Numbered from the stretch's first letter, positions 48,360 to 57,650 are shown. The stretch: DNA of 64,000 nt from an uncultured Eubacteriales bacterium (GCA_958417225.1 CATZCM010000002.1:72943-136942), one strand, 5' to 3'. Program-made: numbers and translations. The notes: a model not told the origin generated them from the letters alone.

Positions 48360-49556
48360 TTATTTACAAGAAGGGCATACAGGACATTCGAGAACAGGAC
48401 TACATATGTTCTTTAAAACTTCCTCTGCAGCTGAATTTTTATTTTTTGCTAAAGCGAACATTTGATTGTATATAATGATCTTAGTGTAATAATTAAATTG
48501 ACTATAAAGGAGTAGCATTTTTTGAGCATTTTTTTCTGTTGGATTACTTTCAATGTCGTACCAAACGTCTATGAGCTCTTTAAATAGGTTTGTTGAATCT
48601 GAATAATGAATGGTACTAATTAAGCAAGTTTTCCGCATCGCGCTTTTTAACTCATCAAATTCATGTATATCTTTTTTACTTTTTAGAACCAACGAAAAAT
48701 AGTATATTAGATCAGCTGTTGGATAATTTAAAGTTTCTTCATAAAGTTTTTTTGCTAATTCAATGTTACTTGCCGATGGATTTGCCATTATTGACAGAAT
48801 TATTTGTTGCGCCTTCTCGAGTTCTTTGCGAATAGCAGCACATATTTGAAAAGAACTTTTGGTTGAGGCTGTAGTTGCAGCAGGTTTACGATTTTTTACA
48901 ATTGCTTTATGGCTTGCTTCTGGTGAAGAAGCTGTGATGGTTTTTAAAACAAGATTTGCACATGGGTTCCCTTGCTTTTGTAGAACAAGCATTTGATTAT
49001 ATATGATGGTTTTCTCAACAGTTTCAGCATGTGTATAAAAAGTTATCATATTATGAGCATTTTCTTCTGATGGGCTATTTTTTACTGCAAGTACAGTATC
49101 AATGAGATTTTTTAATGGATTTTTCATTTCTGATAATTTTGAATGGCCAAAGGCTCTTCTTAGATTACATTTTAAATCATCAAGTTCATGTGGTTTTTGA
49201 TTATTTTTTATATCTATCAAATATTGATATAAAAGTTCAGCAATTGTTTGATCAGTAGCTTTGTTGTAAAGCTTTTTTGCTAATGTAATGTTACTTTTTG
49301 ATGGATTTATCATCATTGATAAAATTGCTTGTACTGCCTCAAAAACTTTTTCTTGTTCAGTTCTATTCAATTGTGAAAGAGAACGAGGGAAAGGTAAATG
49401 GGCTGGATGGCGCACTGCAATGGTTGCTCCTCGAGTACCCGCCTTGCTAGGAGACATTGCCATAACAGTTGAAATTGTGGTGTTACCTGCAATTGTGAGT
49501 CCGAGCATTAAGGTTGCAATGAGTTTATTTTTTACTGTGTTTTTTGATTGTTTCAT
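48360..49556 (-). CDS. Secreted two-domain helical protein (intact family member)
   Basis: 398 residues: the shared signal peptide (MKQSKNTVKNKLIATLMLGL, cleavage near VMAMSPS), then two homologous helical domains. The first (about 60-200) contains ILSMMINPSKSNITLAKKLY and EKTIIYNQMLVLQKQ. The second (about 235-385) contains ILSIMANPSASNIELAKKLY and TKIIIYNQMFALAKN. It ends with a Cys-rich ECPVCPSCK, which could bind metal. This is the reference for the broken copies at 14058, 14820, 18405 and 21075. AAGGAGG precedes the ATG, and the cassette promoter lies upstream on the same strand. Function unknown; the signal and shared regulation with PTP genes suggest a secreted effector (inference). 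Confidence 0.82.
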   Translation of the reverse strand: MKQSKNTVKNKLIATLMLGLTIAGNTTISTVMAMSPSKAGTRGATIAVRHPAHLPFPRSLSQLNRTEQEKVFEAVQAILSMMINPSKSNITLAKKLYNKATDQTIAELLYQYLIDIKNNQKPHELDDLKCNLRRAFGHSKLSEMKNPLKNLIDTVLAVKNSPSEENAHNMITFYTHAETVEKTIIYNQMLVLQKQGNPCANLVLKTITASSPEASHKAIVKNRKPAATTASTKSSFQICAAIRKELEKAQQIILSIMANPSASNIELAKKLYEETLNYPTADLIYYFSLVLKSKKDIHEFDELKSAMRKTCLISTIHYSDSTNLFKELIDVWYDIESNPTEKNAQKMLLLYSQFNYYTKIIIYNQMFALAKNKNSAAEEVLKNICSPVLECPVCPSCK

Positions 49557-49648
49557 AAGATTAAATCCTCCTTGATAATTTTAAAAAAATAAATTTGTTT
49601 TGTATTTTTATTATGTTGTTGTATGTGTTTTGGTTGACCACTGATTAT

Positions 49649-49677
49649 ATTATATCAAAAAACAAGCAGAATGTCAA
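49649..49677 (-). promoter_or_regulatory. Cassette promoter 5
   Basis: On the minus strand TTGACA and TATAAT are 17 bases apart, about 92 bases before ATG 49556. Confidence 0.85.
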
Positions 49678-50271
49678 GGGGGTTATTCAAAAAAAATGAT
49701 GTCAATTTTGAAATTATTAACAAATTTATCAAATTATCGTTGTTTTAAAATGATAATTAAATAGCATAAAAGGTGTAAATCACACAAAAAAATATTATAA
49801 TTGAATAATATCAATCAAGATTTTGCTTGAAGATGCCCACAATAAATTTCGTTACAACAATTACAATGGGGTAATGCTGAATATGTAATCTACAGATCGA
49901 TTTGAGTAATGAAATTCAGTCGGTTTCATAATACGTTCTTGACTAGGTTATAATCGTTAATTTTTCAGTTAAGTTGGCATGCGTTAAGTATTGGAATAAA
50001 AGCTTATTGTAGATTTTCCAGAGGGGATTTTTATTCGGAGTTGAGACAAAAGGTTCGTGTAAAATAAAATGTGTTTTGGAGATTTTGTTTGGATATTAGA
50101 AAATAGTGAAGATAAAGGAAGGTATAATGTATTTGAGCAGTTGATTTTATTAAATGATTTATAGAATCAAAGGTTATCTGATAATAAATGAGGCAAAATT
50201 TAGAACATAAGAGATGGTTGATTGATTAGGTTGTTTAAGTGAAAGGCTGTGCGTAGTGAGATAACGAATAA

Positions 50272-50316
50272 AAAACCTGCATCACATGAATATATAATTC
50301 ATGCGGTACAGGTTTT
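50272..50316 (-). terminator. Cassette-type terminator belonging to a lost upstream gene
   Basis: Same hairpin as at 48213, but no gene feeds into it from the + side of position 50316. It appears to mark the former end of another cassette gene. Confidence 0.6.
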
Positions 50317-50475
50317 TGGTATAGCTTGTTATTAAGTTATTGTGTGTGTAATTTTACAACAGTGTGAGTATTAGAAATTGCTTATTATTTCTTATCGTTT
50401 TTTTTGTATAGGCTAAATAGTGAAAATGGTTTGAGATTTATCAAAGTATGGAAAAATGCGTTTAATTCTAAGAAA

Positions 50476-50499
50476 ACAACAGAATACATATTCTGTTGT
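50476..50499. repeat. 24-base palindrome, copy 1
   Basis: ACAACAGAATAC/ATATTCTGTTGT, 11 of 12 positions paired, followed by an A run. Its partner, in opposite orientation, is at 50791-50814. Confidence 0.6.
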
Positions 50500-50698
50500 A
50501 AAAAAGATGTCAAAGCTCATAAAATAATCAAAGAAAATATCCGAAAAAAATACTAACGCAAAAGAATTAAATCCAAAAATAAACACCTTTCCACGTGCAC
50601 AATCGCACTTTTTTTAGATAAAGTGTTGTAAAACATTCTGATTTTTTTCACAAAATAACGAATTTTCGACTAAAACATATTTATTTGTCCCAACTTTG

Positions 50699-50727
50699 TT
50701 GACATTTGCAATCTTTTATAATACAAT
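50699..50727 (+). promoter_or_regulatory. Possible promoter for the ADP-ribosyltransferase gene
   Basis: TTGACA-17 bases-TACAAT, about 290 bases before ATG 51019 and inside the interval flanked by the two palindromes. The remaining 50317-51018 sequence holds no gene I can support. Confidence 0.5.
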
Positions 50728-50790
50728 ACATATAGGTAAAGAAATAAAACTTTAATCTATGCAATTAAGTGATTTGGATTACCGTTTTTT

Positions 50791-50814
50791 ACAACAGAAT
50801 ATGTATTTCGTTGT
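50791..50814. repeat. 24-base palindrome, copy 2
   Basis: ACAACAGAATAT/GTATTTCGTTGT, an imperfect inverted version of the copy at 50476, preceded by a T run. It lies about 205 bases before ATG 51019. Confidence 0.6.
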
Positions 50815-51018
50815 AAATTAAAACTTTTTTTAAAATTTAGAAACTTGCTGTAATAATGGTCGACGTGACAGTTGCCAAATTTGGTAATTAAACAGTAAGT
50901 ATCGCCTATAAGGCGAAAACAAAAGTATACATTGGACAAAAACGCGTTAATAATTACTTTAGTTGTATTAATAATGGTTTCGAATTTGTAGTTTAATGAA
51001 ATAGGTGGTGATTATATT

Positions 51019-53811
51019 ATGGGTGATGCTGTTATGGAAAAAGAAAAGGCAAGCCTACCTTCCACACATATATCTTCTAGCATCTCGATAAATGACTCCT
51101 TTGGGACCATCGCCAAATCTCTAGAGAAAAGCTGGTATTTTAGTTTGTTTACTAAAAATTCTAATGAAAGAAAAAATGTTATGGCTTTAGGCAAAGAAGC
51201 TGAGAAAAAGTATAATGATCCAGATAATAAGAACAATCGTGAATACTTGAAAGAGAATATCTACGAAAAAGCAATATCAAACTCGGACAAATATTTGAGT
51301 GATCATACTGCACCTAAGACTATGGCGGGGAAGAAAATTTGGAGGCAAATGCTCGAAGCTCGTAATGCGGCTAAACAGGAAAAAGCTATTGTTGAGAACA
51401 GTGTAATTCATGAAAATGAAGGTCTGACCATTAAAAATGTATTGTTTAATTCAACACAGTCATATACAGTAGATGATTTTGAGAATTTCAAAAAAAAACA
51501 AAATGCATATGAGGGTTATGAAGGAAATCATGGTGACAATATACATAGAAATGCTTATTTAATGTTAGCGAAAAAGGATTTTGAATCACTCAGTAAAAGT
51601 GAAAAGGTAGCAATGAACGCATATACTACTAATTCAGGGGATATTAATGATGCCTTGAGAAAAGGTGAATATGAAAGTGGAAAATGTGATGAAACTTTAT
51701 TAAATAACATAACCCACATGAAGCATGCATTTGCTAAGCACAATTTACCCAGTGATATTACAACATATAGAGGCGTAAACGACGGGATGATAAAATACTG
51801 GCTTGGGTTAAAGGGAGTTGATAAAGATCAAGCAGGTGAGTTTTTAAATGCTAATGGAAGTATTAATCATGATAAGTTTTATCAGTTAAAAATATATGAA
51901 AAATTGAATGGTATAACTTTTCAGGATAAAGCCTTTGTTAGTACAACAACAAATAAACCTTTTGCTAAACGTTGGACTAACGAACTAGTTTATCATAAAT
52001 TCGATGACTATAATGATGAGGTAGGTTCGCACATTATGGTGATGAACATTCCTAAAGGAACAAGGGCAATGTTTTCAGATACAATGTATACTCAAGGGAA
52101 TAGGCCAAGGGGACAAGATGAGTTGACTTTAGATGCTGGGTATACATACACGATAAATGGCATTACCCCAATAAAAGCAGGGGTTTATGAATTTAATATA
52201 ATGGTTCATGGTGACACTGAGATGGTAAATTTAGATGAAAAAAAATCTGTCGCTTATGGAAAAAGTAGTGAGAGCTTTATTGGTGAGTATTCTGATTTGT
52301 CTTCTATGTTAGAAATTATAATAGCTAGGATTCAATCTATTTTTATAGAAGAAAAAAGTGTACCTGAAACAGATAAAAAGAAAAAAATAGTGAATGGTCT
52401 TATTAATGCAATTCAAAAATTTAATGAACTATTGAATGGGAATGGCCTTGATGAAAATGGTAATCCTATTTGGTTAACACTAAGTTCTTATTTATCGATA
52501 ATTAACGGGTATACCAAACAGTTAATCGATTTAAGTGATACTCAAGTTGGGATTAATCTTTTAAATCAGTGTATAAAAATTAGTGACGATGATGGGGTTG
52601 TAGCGAGAAGGATATCGTACTATGCAACAAAAAGCCAAAAATTAGAAAAACCACAAGCTGAACAAAACCCGCAAGTTGAACAAAATTCACAATCTAAAGA
52701 AAAACCGAAAAAAGTTAACGATGTGTTTTCTCCTCGGAAGATGTATAATACTGCACGAAATTTAGAGTTAAAACAGTATAATGAACGTTATTCCGATATT
52801 GTCTATAGTATGCTGAGTGAGATGTCTAAGAAAGAGAAAAAGGAAGGGCAGAAAATAACGTCAGGTGACGTTGTAAGCGAATATACTGGCGAAGCGTATG
52901 TAGAGTATAATGCTTTTAAGCGTGGTACACTAGAATTTATGTTAAAAGAAAAGTTGAAAGATCTTTCACTAGAAGAATTAAACGGTCATTTACAAAAAGA
53001 GCTAGGAGATGATTCACTAAAAGAGTTAGTCTCTAAGTTACCGGAAGAAAGAAGGAAACTTAAGTTATCTGCTCTGAATTCTGCACAAAATCTTTCTCAG
53101 AAGGATAAAGAGGATCTAGAAACTGAACTAAAAACAGCGCAGAAAATAGTATTAAACAAACTTATTGCTAAGTATAGGGATAGATCAGGGAAATTATCTG
53201 AGACTATAAGTCAATTTACTACTAAAACAGAAAATGTTTATTATCGTGGGATTAGAGATTGGAAGGTTTTAGAATATATGTTACCAATAGAGGAAGGAAA
53301 GAAATGGAGAGCTCTGATTAACCCGACTTCTCAGGTTGGTAATGGTTTAAAGCCAAATGTTCAACCTAGTACAGTTAGCAAACCTATTTCTCAATATATT
53401 TGTATAGATGACGTTGCTGAACGGGATAGTGCCAATCCTGATGGGCCTGCTTATCTGGATATTATAAAAGGTAGCACTCATAAGGATGAAGTAAAGTCCA
53501 ACAGTAAATACGATGCACTATGTAGTTTTTGGCAAAATCAGATATTGACGGAAAAAGGATTTTTGAGTGTGTCGAATTATAAAAAAGTAGCACTGGACTT
53601 TGCTAACCGCGGGAATCAAGGAGAAAGAGTACTTTTAAAAATTACAATACCACCTGGAGTATCTGCGTTACCTATAATGAAACATTCAAATGTTAGTGGT
53701 GAGGAAGAATTATTATTAAAAGATGGTACTCAATTTGAGGTGTCATCAGCACATATGAGTTCTGATGATAATGTATTAGTGTTAGAGGTTAAAGTAATTG
53801 CAAGTAGTTAA
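51019..53811 (+). CDS. Tandem ADP-ribosyltransferase toxin, probable eCIS cargo
   Basis: 930 residues, no signal peptide. Two R-S-E class ADP-ribosyltransferase domains are visible. Domain 1 (about 230-400) has TYRG with R251, the FVSTTT motif (308-310) and GQDELTL with Q366 and E368, a QxE pair as in C3-type Rho-modifying toxins. Domain 2 (about 735-925) has YYRG with R743, FLSVS (850-852) and GEEELLL with E895 and E897, an ExE pair as in arginine-directed toxins. The N-terminal 230 residues and the middle (430-720, with a Gln/Lys-rich QAEQNPQVEQNSQ spacer) are helical. Target residues are inferred from these motifs. The gene sits about 5 kb before an eCIS locus, and lack of a Sec signal fits loading into that particle (inference). 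AGGTGGTG precedes the ATG. Confidence 0.88.
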   Translation: MGDAVMEKEKASLPSTHISSSISINDSFGTIAKSLEKSWYFSLFTKNSNERKNVMALGKEAEKKYNDPDNKNNREYLKENIYEKAISNSDKYLSDHTAPKTMAGKKIWRQMLEARNAAKQEKAIVENSVIHENEGLTIKNVLFNSTQSYTVDDFENFKKKQNAYEGYEGNHGDNIHRNAYLMLAKKDFESLSKSEKVAMNAYTTNSGDINDALRKGEYESGKCDETLLNNITHMKHAFAKHNLPSDITTYRGVNDGMIKYWLGLKGVDKDQAGEFLNANGSINHDKFYQLKIYEKLNGITFQDKAFVSTTTNKPFAKRWTNELVYHKFDDYNDEVGSHIMVMNIPKGTRAMFSDTMYTQGNRPRGQDELTLDAGYTYTINGITPIKAGVYEFNIMVHGDTEMVNLDEKKSVAYGKSSESFIGEYSDLSSMLEIIIARIQSIFIEEKSVPETDKKKKIVNGLINAIQKFNELLNGNGLDENGNPIWLTLSSYLSIINGYTKQLIDLSDTQVGINLLNQCIKISDDDGVVARRISYYATKSQKLEKPQAEQNPQVEQNSQSKEKPKKVNDVFSPRKMYNTARNLELKQYNERYSDIVYSMLSEMSKKEKKEGQKITSGDVVSEYTGEAYVEYNAFKRGTLEFMLKEKLKDLSLEELNGHLQKELGDDSLKELVSKLPEERRKLKLSALNSAQNLSQKDKEDLETELKTAQKIVLNKLIAKYRDRSGKLSETISQFTTKTENVYYRGIRDWKVLEYMLPIEEGKKWRALINPTSQVGNGLKPNVQPSTVSKPISQYICIDDVAERDSANPDGPAYLDIIKGSTHKDEVKSNSKYDALCSFWQNQILTEKGFLSVSNYKKVALDFANRGNQGERVLLKITIPPGVSALPIMKHSNVSGEEELLLKDGTQFEVSSAHMSSDDNVLVLEVKVIASS

Positions 53812-53852
53812 AAAAAGAATTCAACTAAAATTTATAAATAGGAGGTGGGTTT

Positions 53853-54047
53853 ATGGAAACATATAACAGATTTGTTTATACTGAGGATAATTTACCTATA
53901 GCATCATCCAAAACAAATGATGAGTTAGAGTGTAAAAATTGTAGATTTGTTGATAATTCAAAAACGATAGAATGTGAAAAATATTTTTTGAAACCAGATT
54001 GTGTTCTGAATAACACAGGGCCTTGTCCTAAATTTTCGCAAGCATGA
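53853..54047 (+). CDS. Small cysteine-containing protein downstream of the toxin
   Basis: 64 residues, starting METYNRFVYTEDN. Five cysteines include CKNC, CEKYFLKPDC and a final GPCPKFSQA, suggestive of a small metal-binding fold. A strong RBS (AGGAGGTGG) precedes the ATG, and it lies 41 bases after the toxin stop, so it is probably cotranscribed. It could be an immunity protein, chaperone or accessory factor; nothing in the sequence decides. Confidence 0.65.
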   Translation: METYNRFVYTEDNLPIASSKTNDELECKNCRFVDNSKTIECEKYFLKPDCVLNNTGPCPKFSQA

Positions 54048-54098
54048 AAATAAAATGTAAGTAATTTTGCAACACGTATAACGGGGATTTTAGACCTA

Positions 54099-54148
54099 AA
54101 AAATAAACTTCCCGAAAAAACTGTTTTATGAACGGGAAGTTTATTTTT
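54099..54148. terminator. Bidirectional terminator between the toxin unit and spoIIIAH
   Basis: AAAAATAAACTTCCCG and CGGGAAGTTTATTTTT form a 16-bp perfect stem with an 18-base loop and A/T-rich flanks, suiting both convergent units. Confidence 0.9.
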
Positions 54149-54169
54149 ATAATAATTATAGGTGAATTT

Positions 54170-54733
54170 TTACTTAGCTTCTATGATTTTTACTTTATCA
54201 AGTGTTATACTACCTTGACCTGAAACAATGTCCTTAATGACAATAGCTGATTCTGCTTGAAGTTTACCAGGAGCAACAATTACACTACATTCGTCGTTAT
54301 TTATGAATACAAGACACTTATCAAATCCTTTTGCTTTAAGTAGGTTTTCTATGTTAGATTCTTGTTGTATATTTTTGGCGATACCAGCAGCTTGTTTAAT
54401 TGCTTCTTGCTTAGCGTTTTCATCAGAATTTACGTCTGAAAGTACGCCTTTTACCATTTCGGTTATTTCATCACGGGACTTTTGGCGACTAACTTTTGCC
54501 TTAGAGAAATATTCATCGGCATTTTGAGGTTTTTCCTCTCCTGATTTTGCGTCCTGAGGCTGCTCCTCTACTTGTTTGTTTACATATTGTGCTTCTCCGA
54601 GTTCTTTTCCTTTTGATATACCGATAGTTTCTAAAAAGTTTGGATTAGAAGAAAATTGCCAGTTAAGATATACCGCAGCACCGAGTGCTACCACTAATGA
54701 AGCTAAAATAATTTGACGTTTCCCGAAAGACAT
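54170..54733 (-). CDS. spoIIIAH: Stage III sporulation protein AH
   Basis: A 187-residue mother-cell membrane protein whose extracellular ring-forming domain binds forespore SpoIIQ, building the channel between the two cells. MSFGKRQIILASLVVALGAAVYLNWQF at the N-terminus is the family hallmark (one membrane segment). The C-terminal YscJ/FliF-like ring domain ends DKVKIIEAK. ATG 54733 is chosen because GAGGAGGAACC precedes it. An upstream extension to 54778 overlaps spoIIIAG and lacks support. It follows spoIIIAG by 25 bases. Confidence 0.93.
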   Translation of the reverse strand: MSFGKRQIILASLVVALGAAVYLNWQFSSNPNFLETIGISKGKELGEAQYVNKQVEEQPQDAKSGEEKPQNADEYFSKAKVSRQKSRDEITEMVKGVLSDVNSDENAKQEAIKQAAGIAKNIQQESNIENLLKAKGFDKCLVFINNDECSVIVAPGKLQAESAIVIKDIVSGQGSITLDKVKIIEAK

Positions 54734-54758
54734 ATGGGTTCCTCCTCGAATTTTAATT

Positions 54759-55349
54759 TTACTTTGTAACAAATACACGATTAGATGAGATATTTAGTGC
54801 CGTAGTTACGACGCTTATAATTTTTTCTTGTGTAGCGGGATCATTTCCACCATCACATACGATTACCACTCCTTTTATTTTAGGTTCTATTTGTGTTATA
54901 GGCAAGGCTTTTTCGGCTCCGTGAGAATCTTTGACAGTTATGTACTTAAGTTCACTATCATTTGAAGATTTCTTTTTACGCAGTTTATCGTCATCGCGGT
55001 CTTCAGTATCTTGAATGTTTTGTTTATGTTCGGTTGCGTATACTTTTTCCGCATCGCTCTCAACTGTTACAAGCACCTTTGCTTTTCCGCATCCTCTTAT
55101 TTCAGAGACGAGGTTTTGCAAAGAGCTCTCAATGGAAGTTCGGTATTCTTCAGTTGATATGTCATTTAGCGGTATGACTTCGGACTTTTCTCGTGGTTTA
55201 GGGGAAAAACTTGAAATTGCGATAAGTGCGATACCGATAAAGCCTGTAATAATGATGATTTTTTTTAATTTTTCACTTTGTTTTGGATCTTTAGAGAAGT
55301 TTTTAACTTTTGATATTGTACTTTTAAAAAAAGATGAATTCTTAGACAT
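54759..55349 (-). CDS. spoIIIAG: Stage III sporulation protein AG
   Basis: A 196-residue membrane protein that forms the large ring of the feeding-tube/channel complex. One membrane segment (IIIITGFIGIALIAISSF, about 30-48), then a ring domain ending KIKGVVIVCDGGNDP and ALNISSNRVFVTK, all typical of SpoIIIAG. ATG 55349 has AAAGGAATC upstream; GTG 55367 would cover that site. It overlaps neither neighbour, with spoIIIAF 22 bases upstream. Confidence 0.93.
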   Translation of the reverse strand: MSKNSSFFKSTISKVKNFSKDPKQSEKLKKIIIITGFIGIALIAISSFSPKPREKSEVIPLNDISTEEYRTSIESSLQNLVSEIRGCGKAKVLVTVESDAEKVYATEHKQNIQDTEDRDDDKLRKKKSSNDSELKYITVKDSHGAEKALPITQIEPKIKGVVIVCDGGNDPATQEKIISVVTTALNISSNRVFVTK

Positions 55350-55371
55350 TTTTATGATTCCTTTCACTAAG

Positions 55372-55836
55372 TTATTCTTCTAACACTGTTGTTTTTAATC
55401 CAAGTTTTTTTTCGAGCAGAGATTTTATTTCGAAACTGGAGTTACCAGGATTAGTAACGTAAACATGAATAGTGATATCTGGGTGATTTTCATCGTGATT
55501 ATCCGCTAGAACACAAACCCTTTTAAATGAGAGATCTTTTTCATTAAGTTCACTTTCAACTAGTGTTTTTATATTTTCCTTTATTAGGGTTTCAGATTGT
55601 TCGGATACTTTTTTATTCAACTCTCGATTGGTGTAGTCATCGTGATTTTTTTGAATACACGTTGGAATATGAGCTACAGTAGAAAAAATTGGGTTTATAG
55701 CGGTGCAGATTAAAAATACTGATAGAACTGTTTTTATAGTTTTATCGAGTTTTGAATTTGGTATCATGAGTTCAGTGATAGTGCCAATTATGGCAGCAAA
55801 TATTACAATAATTACTTGGTTTTTTATACTGTCCAT
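55372..55836 (-). CDS. spoIIIAF: Stage III sporulation protein AF
   Basis: A 154-residue membrane protein of the same complex, with two N-terminal membrane segments (VIIVIFAAIIGTITELM and TVLSVFLICTAINPIF) and a soluble C-terminal domain with HVYVTNPGNSSFEIKSL. ATG 55836 is preceded by AAAAGGAAA. It is the first gene of this unit: spoIIIAA to AE, normally upstream, are absent, and a divergent gene begins 250 bases away. The 55837-56088 interval is AT-rich, with no clear sigma-E promoter. Confidence 0.9.
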   Translation of the reverse strand: MDSIKNQVIIVIFAAIIGTITELMIPNSKLDKTIKTVLSVFLICTAINPIFSTVAHIPTCIQKNHDDYTNRELNKKVSEQSETLIKENIKTLVESELNEKDLSFKRVCVLADNHDENHPDITIHVYVTNPGNSSFEIKSLLEKKLGLKTTVLEE

Positions 55837-56088
55837 ACTTAAATTTCCTTTTTGTTTTCTTTTATATATTTTATGGACAAATCTTTTGAAATAGAACTTA
55901 ATTTAAAAAATATAACTGAAATGTTTCTATGTAAGGATTTTTAGACTTAATTAGCACCTTGTGCTATTAAATTTTATAAATTTCGAAAAAAAACTAAAAA
56001 ATATTGTATGGAGAAAAATGTTGACTATTTTAGAAAAATGACTTATAATAAATTAGTAAAAAAGTTTAGTCTGGGTGGTGGTTTTATA

Positions 56089-57552
56089 ATGTATACTAAG
56101 AAAAAAATCACGCATCAAAGATACAAAGAAGGAAATTCACAAATTTACTCAGCGGCGCTTGCAAATGAAAAAATATCTAAATATATAGGTGTTCCGAAAA
56201 CTAGATCCCCGACTAATTTAACGTATAAAAAGGAAACTGATGTAAAAAGTATGGATTCTATAAAATCCTCTGCAAATGAAAAAGACAGTTCATTACGTAA
56301 AGTTGGCGAAATTTCTTCAGAAACGGGGAAGGTGGAGGTTGGTTTTGATACTAAGACTAAAAAGTTTAGGATGTTTTTTTCGAAAAAACGTGAGTTTAAT
56401 GATCAAAACAAGCATGTGTATGAGAATAGACCGACGTATCATAGAGGACATTGGGATGATAAGTTTTACTCTAATTCAAATAGCTTTACTAAAGCTGCTG
56501 TTAGCTTTGAAGGAGGGCAAGATGAGAATTATTTGAAGATATTTCAGCAATTTGATAAGCTTCATGATGAAAAAGGGAAAACTAAAGTAAATGCGGCACT
56601 TCCGTTTTATGATACTTCGTATGAGAAAGAAGAAAGTTCAAGACTTGCTGATTTACAGAAACAAAGCAATGATAAATCAAATATTCAAGGTGCAATAGGT
56701 TTTTTTGATTATTTGAAAAGTCAGAAGGGAATGAAAAAGTTAGAATTTAGCAAAATCTTAACGAAGGTTTTTGAGGATATTAAAGAGGCCGATAAACTTG
56801 GTGAAAATGATAAGGCATACGTGTGGAATTTTGAAAAAACACTTAGTATGCTATCTCAATTTAAAAAAATAGATATTAGCAAACTTCCAGAGGTACTGAG
56901 GAAATATACAAATCTTATATCATGGTTAGAATCTTTCAAGAATGTGGCAGATCAAGCTGAGGGTTTTGGGGATGGCAATGGTGACGAATGGTTTTTATAT
57001 GTGAAGAAACTTTGGGAGTTTTTTGATTTATTAACGTGGGGTGATGTTGATGCAAATGCTCTAGATAACCTTTTAAATTTGGATTTTTGGAGTGAGAGCG
57101 AAAAAGCTTTTATGAAGTCACTTGTAATGAAGGTGAATGTTGAACAAAGTAGCAAAAACTTAAAGACAAGTGATGAGGTTGTTACGTGGTATGCGTTAAA
57201 AATGAAAATGATACTAGAATCCATAAAAGAGAATAACATAACTGATGACGAGCTGAAACGTATAATTGATATGCTGGACGCTTCTGAAAAAAATAATAGT
57301 ATTGCAGCGATGCTTAGGCTTATCAGAAGTATAGATGTGATTTCGATACCACGAGAAAAAGTCGACCAATATGTAACTTATGCAAGCGAAGTTGTGTCAT
57401 TGCTTGACAAAACTAGAGCTATAGATGAAAAAACCATTAATTTAGATCAGGCTATCAAGGATGCTTTTAAGATAGGGAACAAAGAAGTCTTAGAAGTCCT
57501 GAAAAGTTTCAAAATGATAGTGGAATCTATGAAAGTGGTTGGTAAAAAATGA
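56089..57552 (+). CDS. eCIS-associated protein of unknown function
   Basis: 487 residues from ATG 56089, preceded by GGGTGGTGG as in the ADP-ribosyltransferase gene; the in-frame ATG 56008 has no RBS. The N-terminus is basic and disordered-looking (YTKKKITHQRYKEGNSQIY), the middle (about 130-200) is charged, and the C-terminal half (about 210-487) is mostly helical with LLTWGDVDANALDNLLNL and a heptad-like end. No signal peptide, membrane segment or catalytic motif is seen. It ends in an ATGA overlap with a small frame and lies just before the sheath gene. Cargo, cap or adaptor are all possible. Confidence 0.65.
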   Translation: MYTKKKITHQRYKEGNSQIYSAALANEKISKYIGVPKTRSPTNLTYKKETDVKSMDSIKSSANEKDSSLRKVGEISSETGKVEVGFDTKTKKFRMFFSKKREFNDQNKHVYENRPTYHRGHWDDKFYSNSNSFTKAAVSFEGGQDENYLKIFQQFDKLHDEKGKTKVNAALPFYDTSYEKEESSRLADLQKQSNDKSNIQGAIGFFDYLKSQKGMKKLEFSKILTKVFEDIKEADKLGENDKAYVWNFEKTLSMLSQFKKIDISKLPEVLRKYTNLISWLESFKNVADQAEGFGDGNGDEWFLYVKKLWEFFDLLTWGDVDANALDNLLNLDFWSESEKAFMKSLVMKVNVEQSSKNLKTSDEVVTWYALKMKMILESIKENNITDDELKRIIDMLDASEKNNSIAAMLRLIRSIDVISIPREKVDQYVTYASEVVSLLDKTRAIDEKTINLDQAIKDAFKIGNKEVLEVLKSFKMIVESMKVVGKK

Positions 57553-57650
57553 GGGAGGGTTTGAGCTTAATAAGTAATTTTATTTATGATGTTCTTACTT
57601 ACCTTAGATTGGAGGGGGATAATAACCTTTTTGATATTAAAATGGACTGA
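57549..57650 (+). CDS. Possible 33-residue protein before the sheath gene
   Basis: ATG overlaps the preceding TGA (ATGA), which suggests translational coupling. The product starts MREGLSLISNFIYDVLTYL and ends LFDIKMD, a hydrophobic helix with an acidic end. It is too short to assign, and no independent RBS is visible. Confidence 0.4.
   Translation: MREGLSLISNFIYDVLTYLRLEGDNNLFDIKMD

Larger units (their letters stand above)
49557..50330 (-). repeat. Inverted, diverged copy of the long cassette repeat
   Basis: The minus strand of this block aligns along its length with 15271-16081 and 18882-19706. It includes a terminator hairpin at 50272-50316, the non-coding stretch, promoter and RBS. Scattered substitutions make it roughly 85-90% alike by eye. 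Confidence 0.85.

Noticed and set aside
50757..50939. 60-codon open frame upstream of the toxin
   Set aside because: No RBS, no homology, and it covers one of the palindromes; treated as chance.
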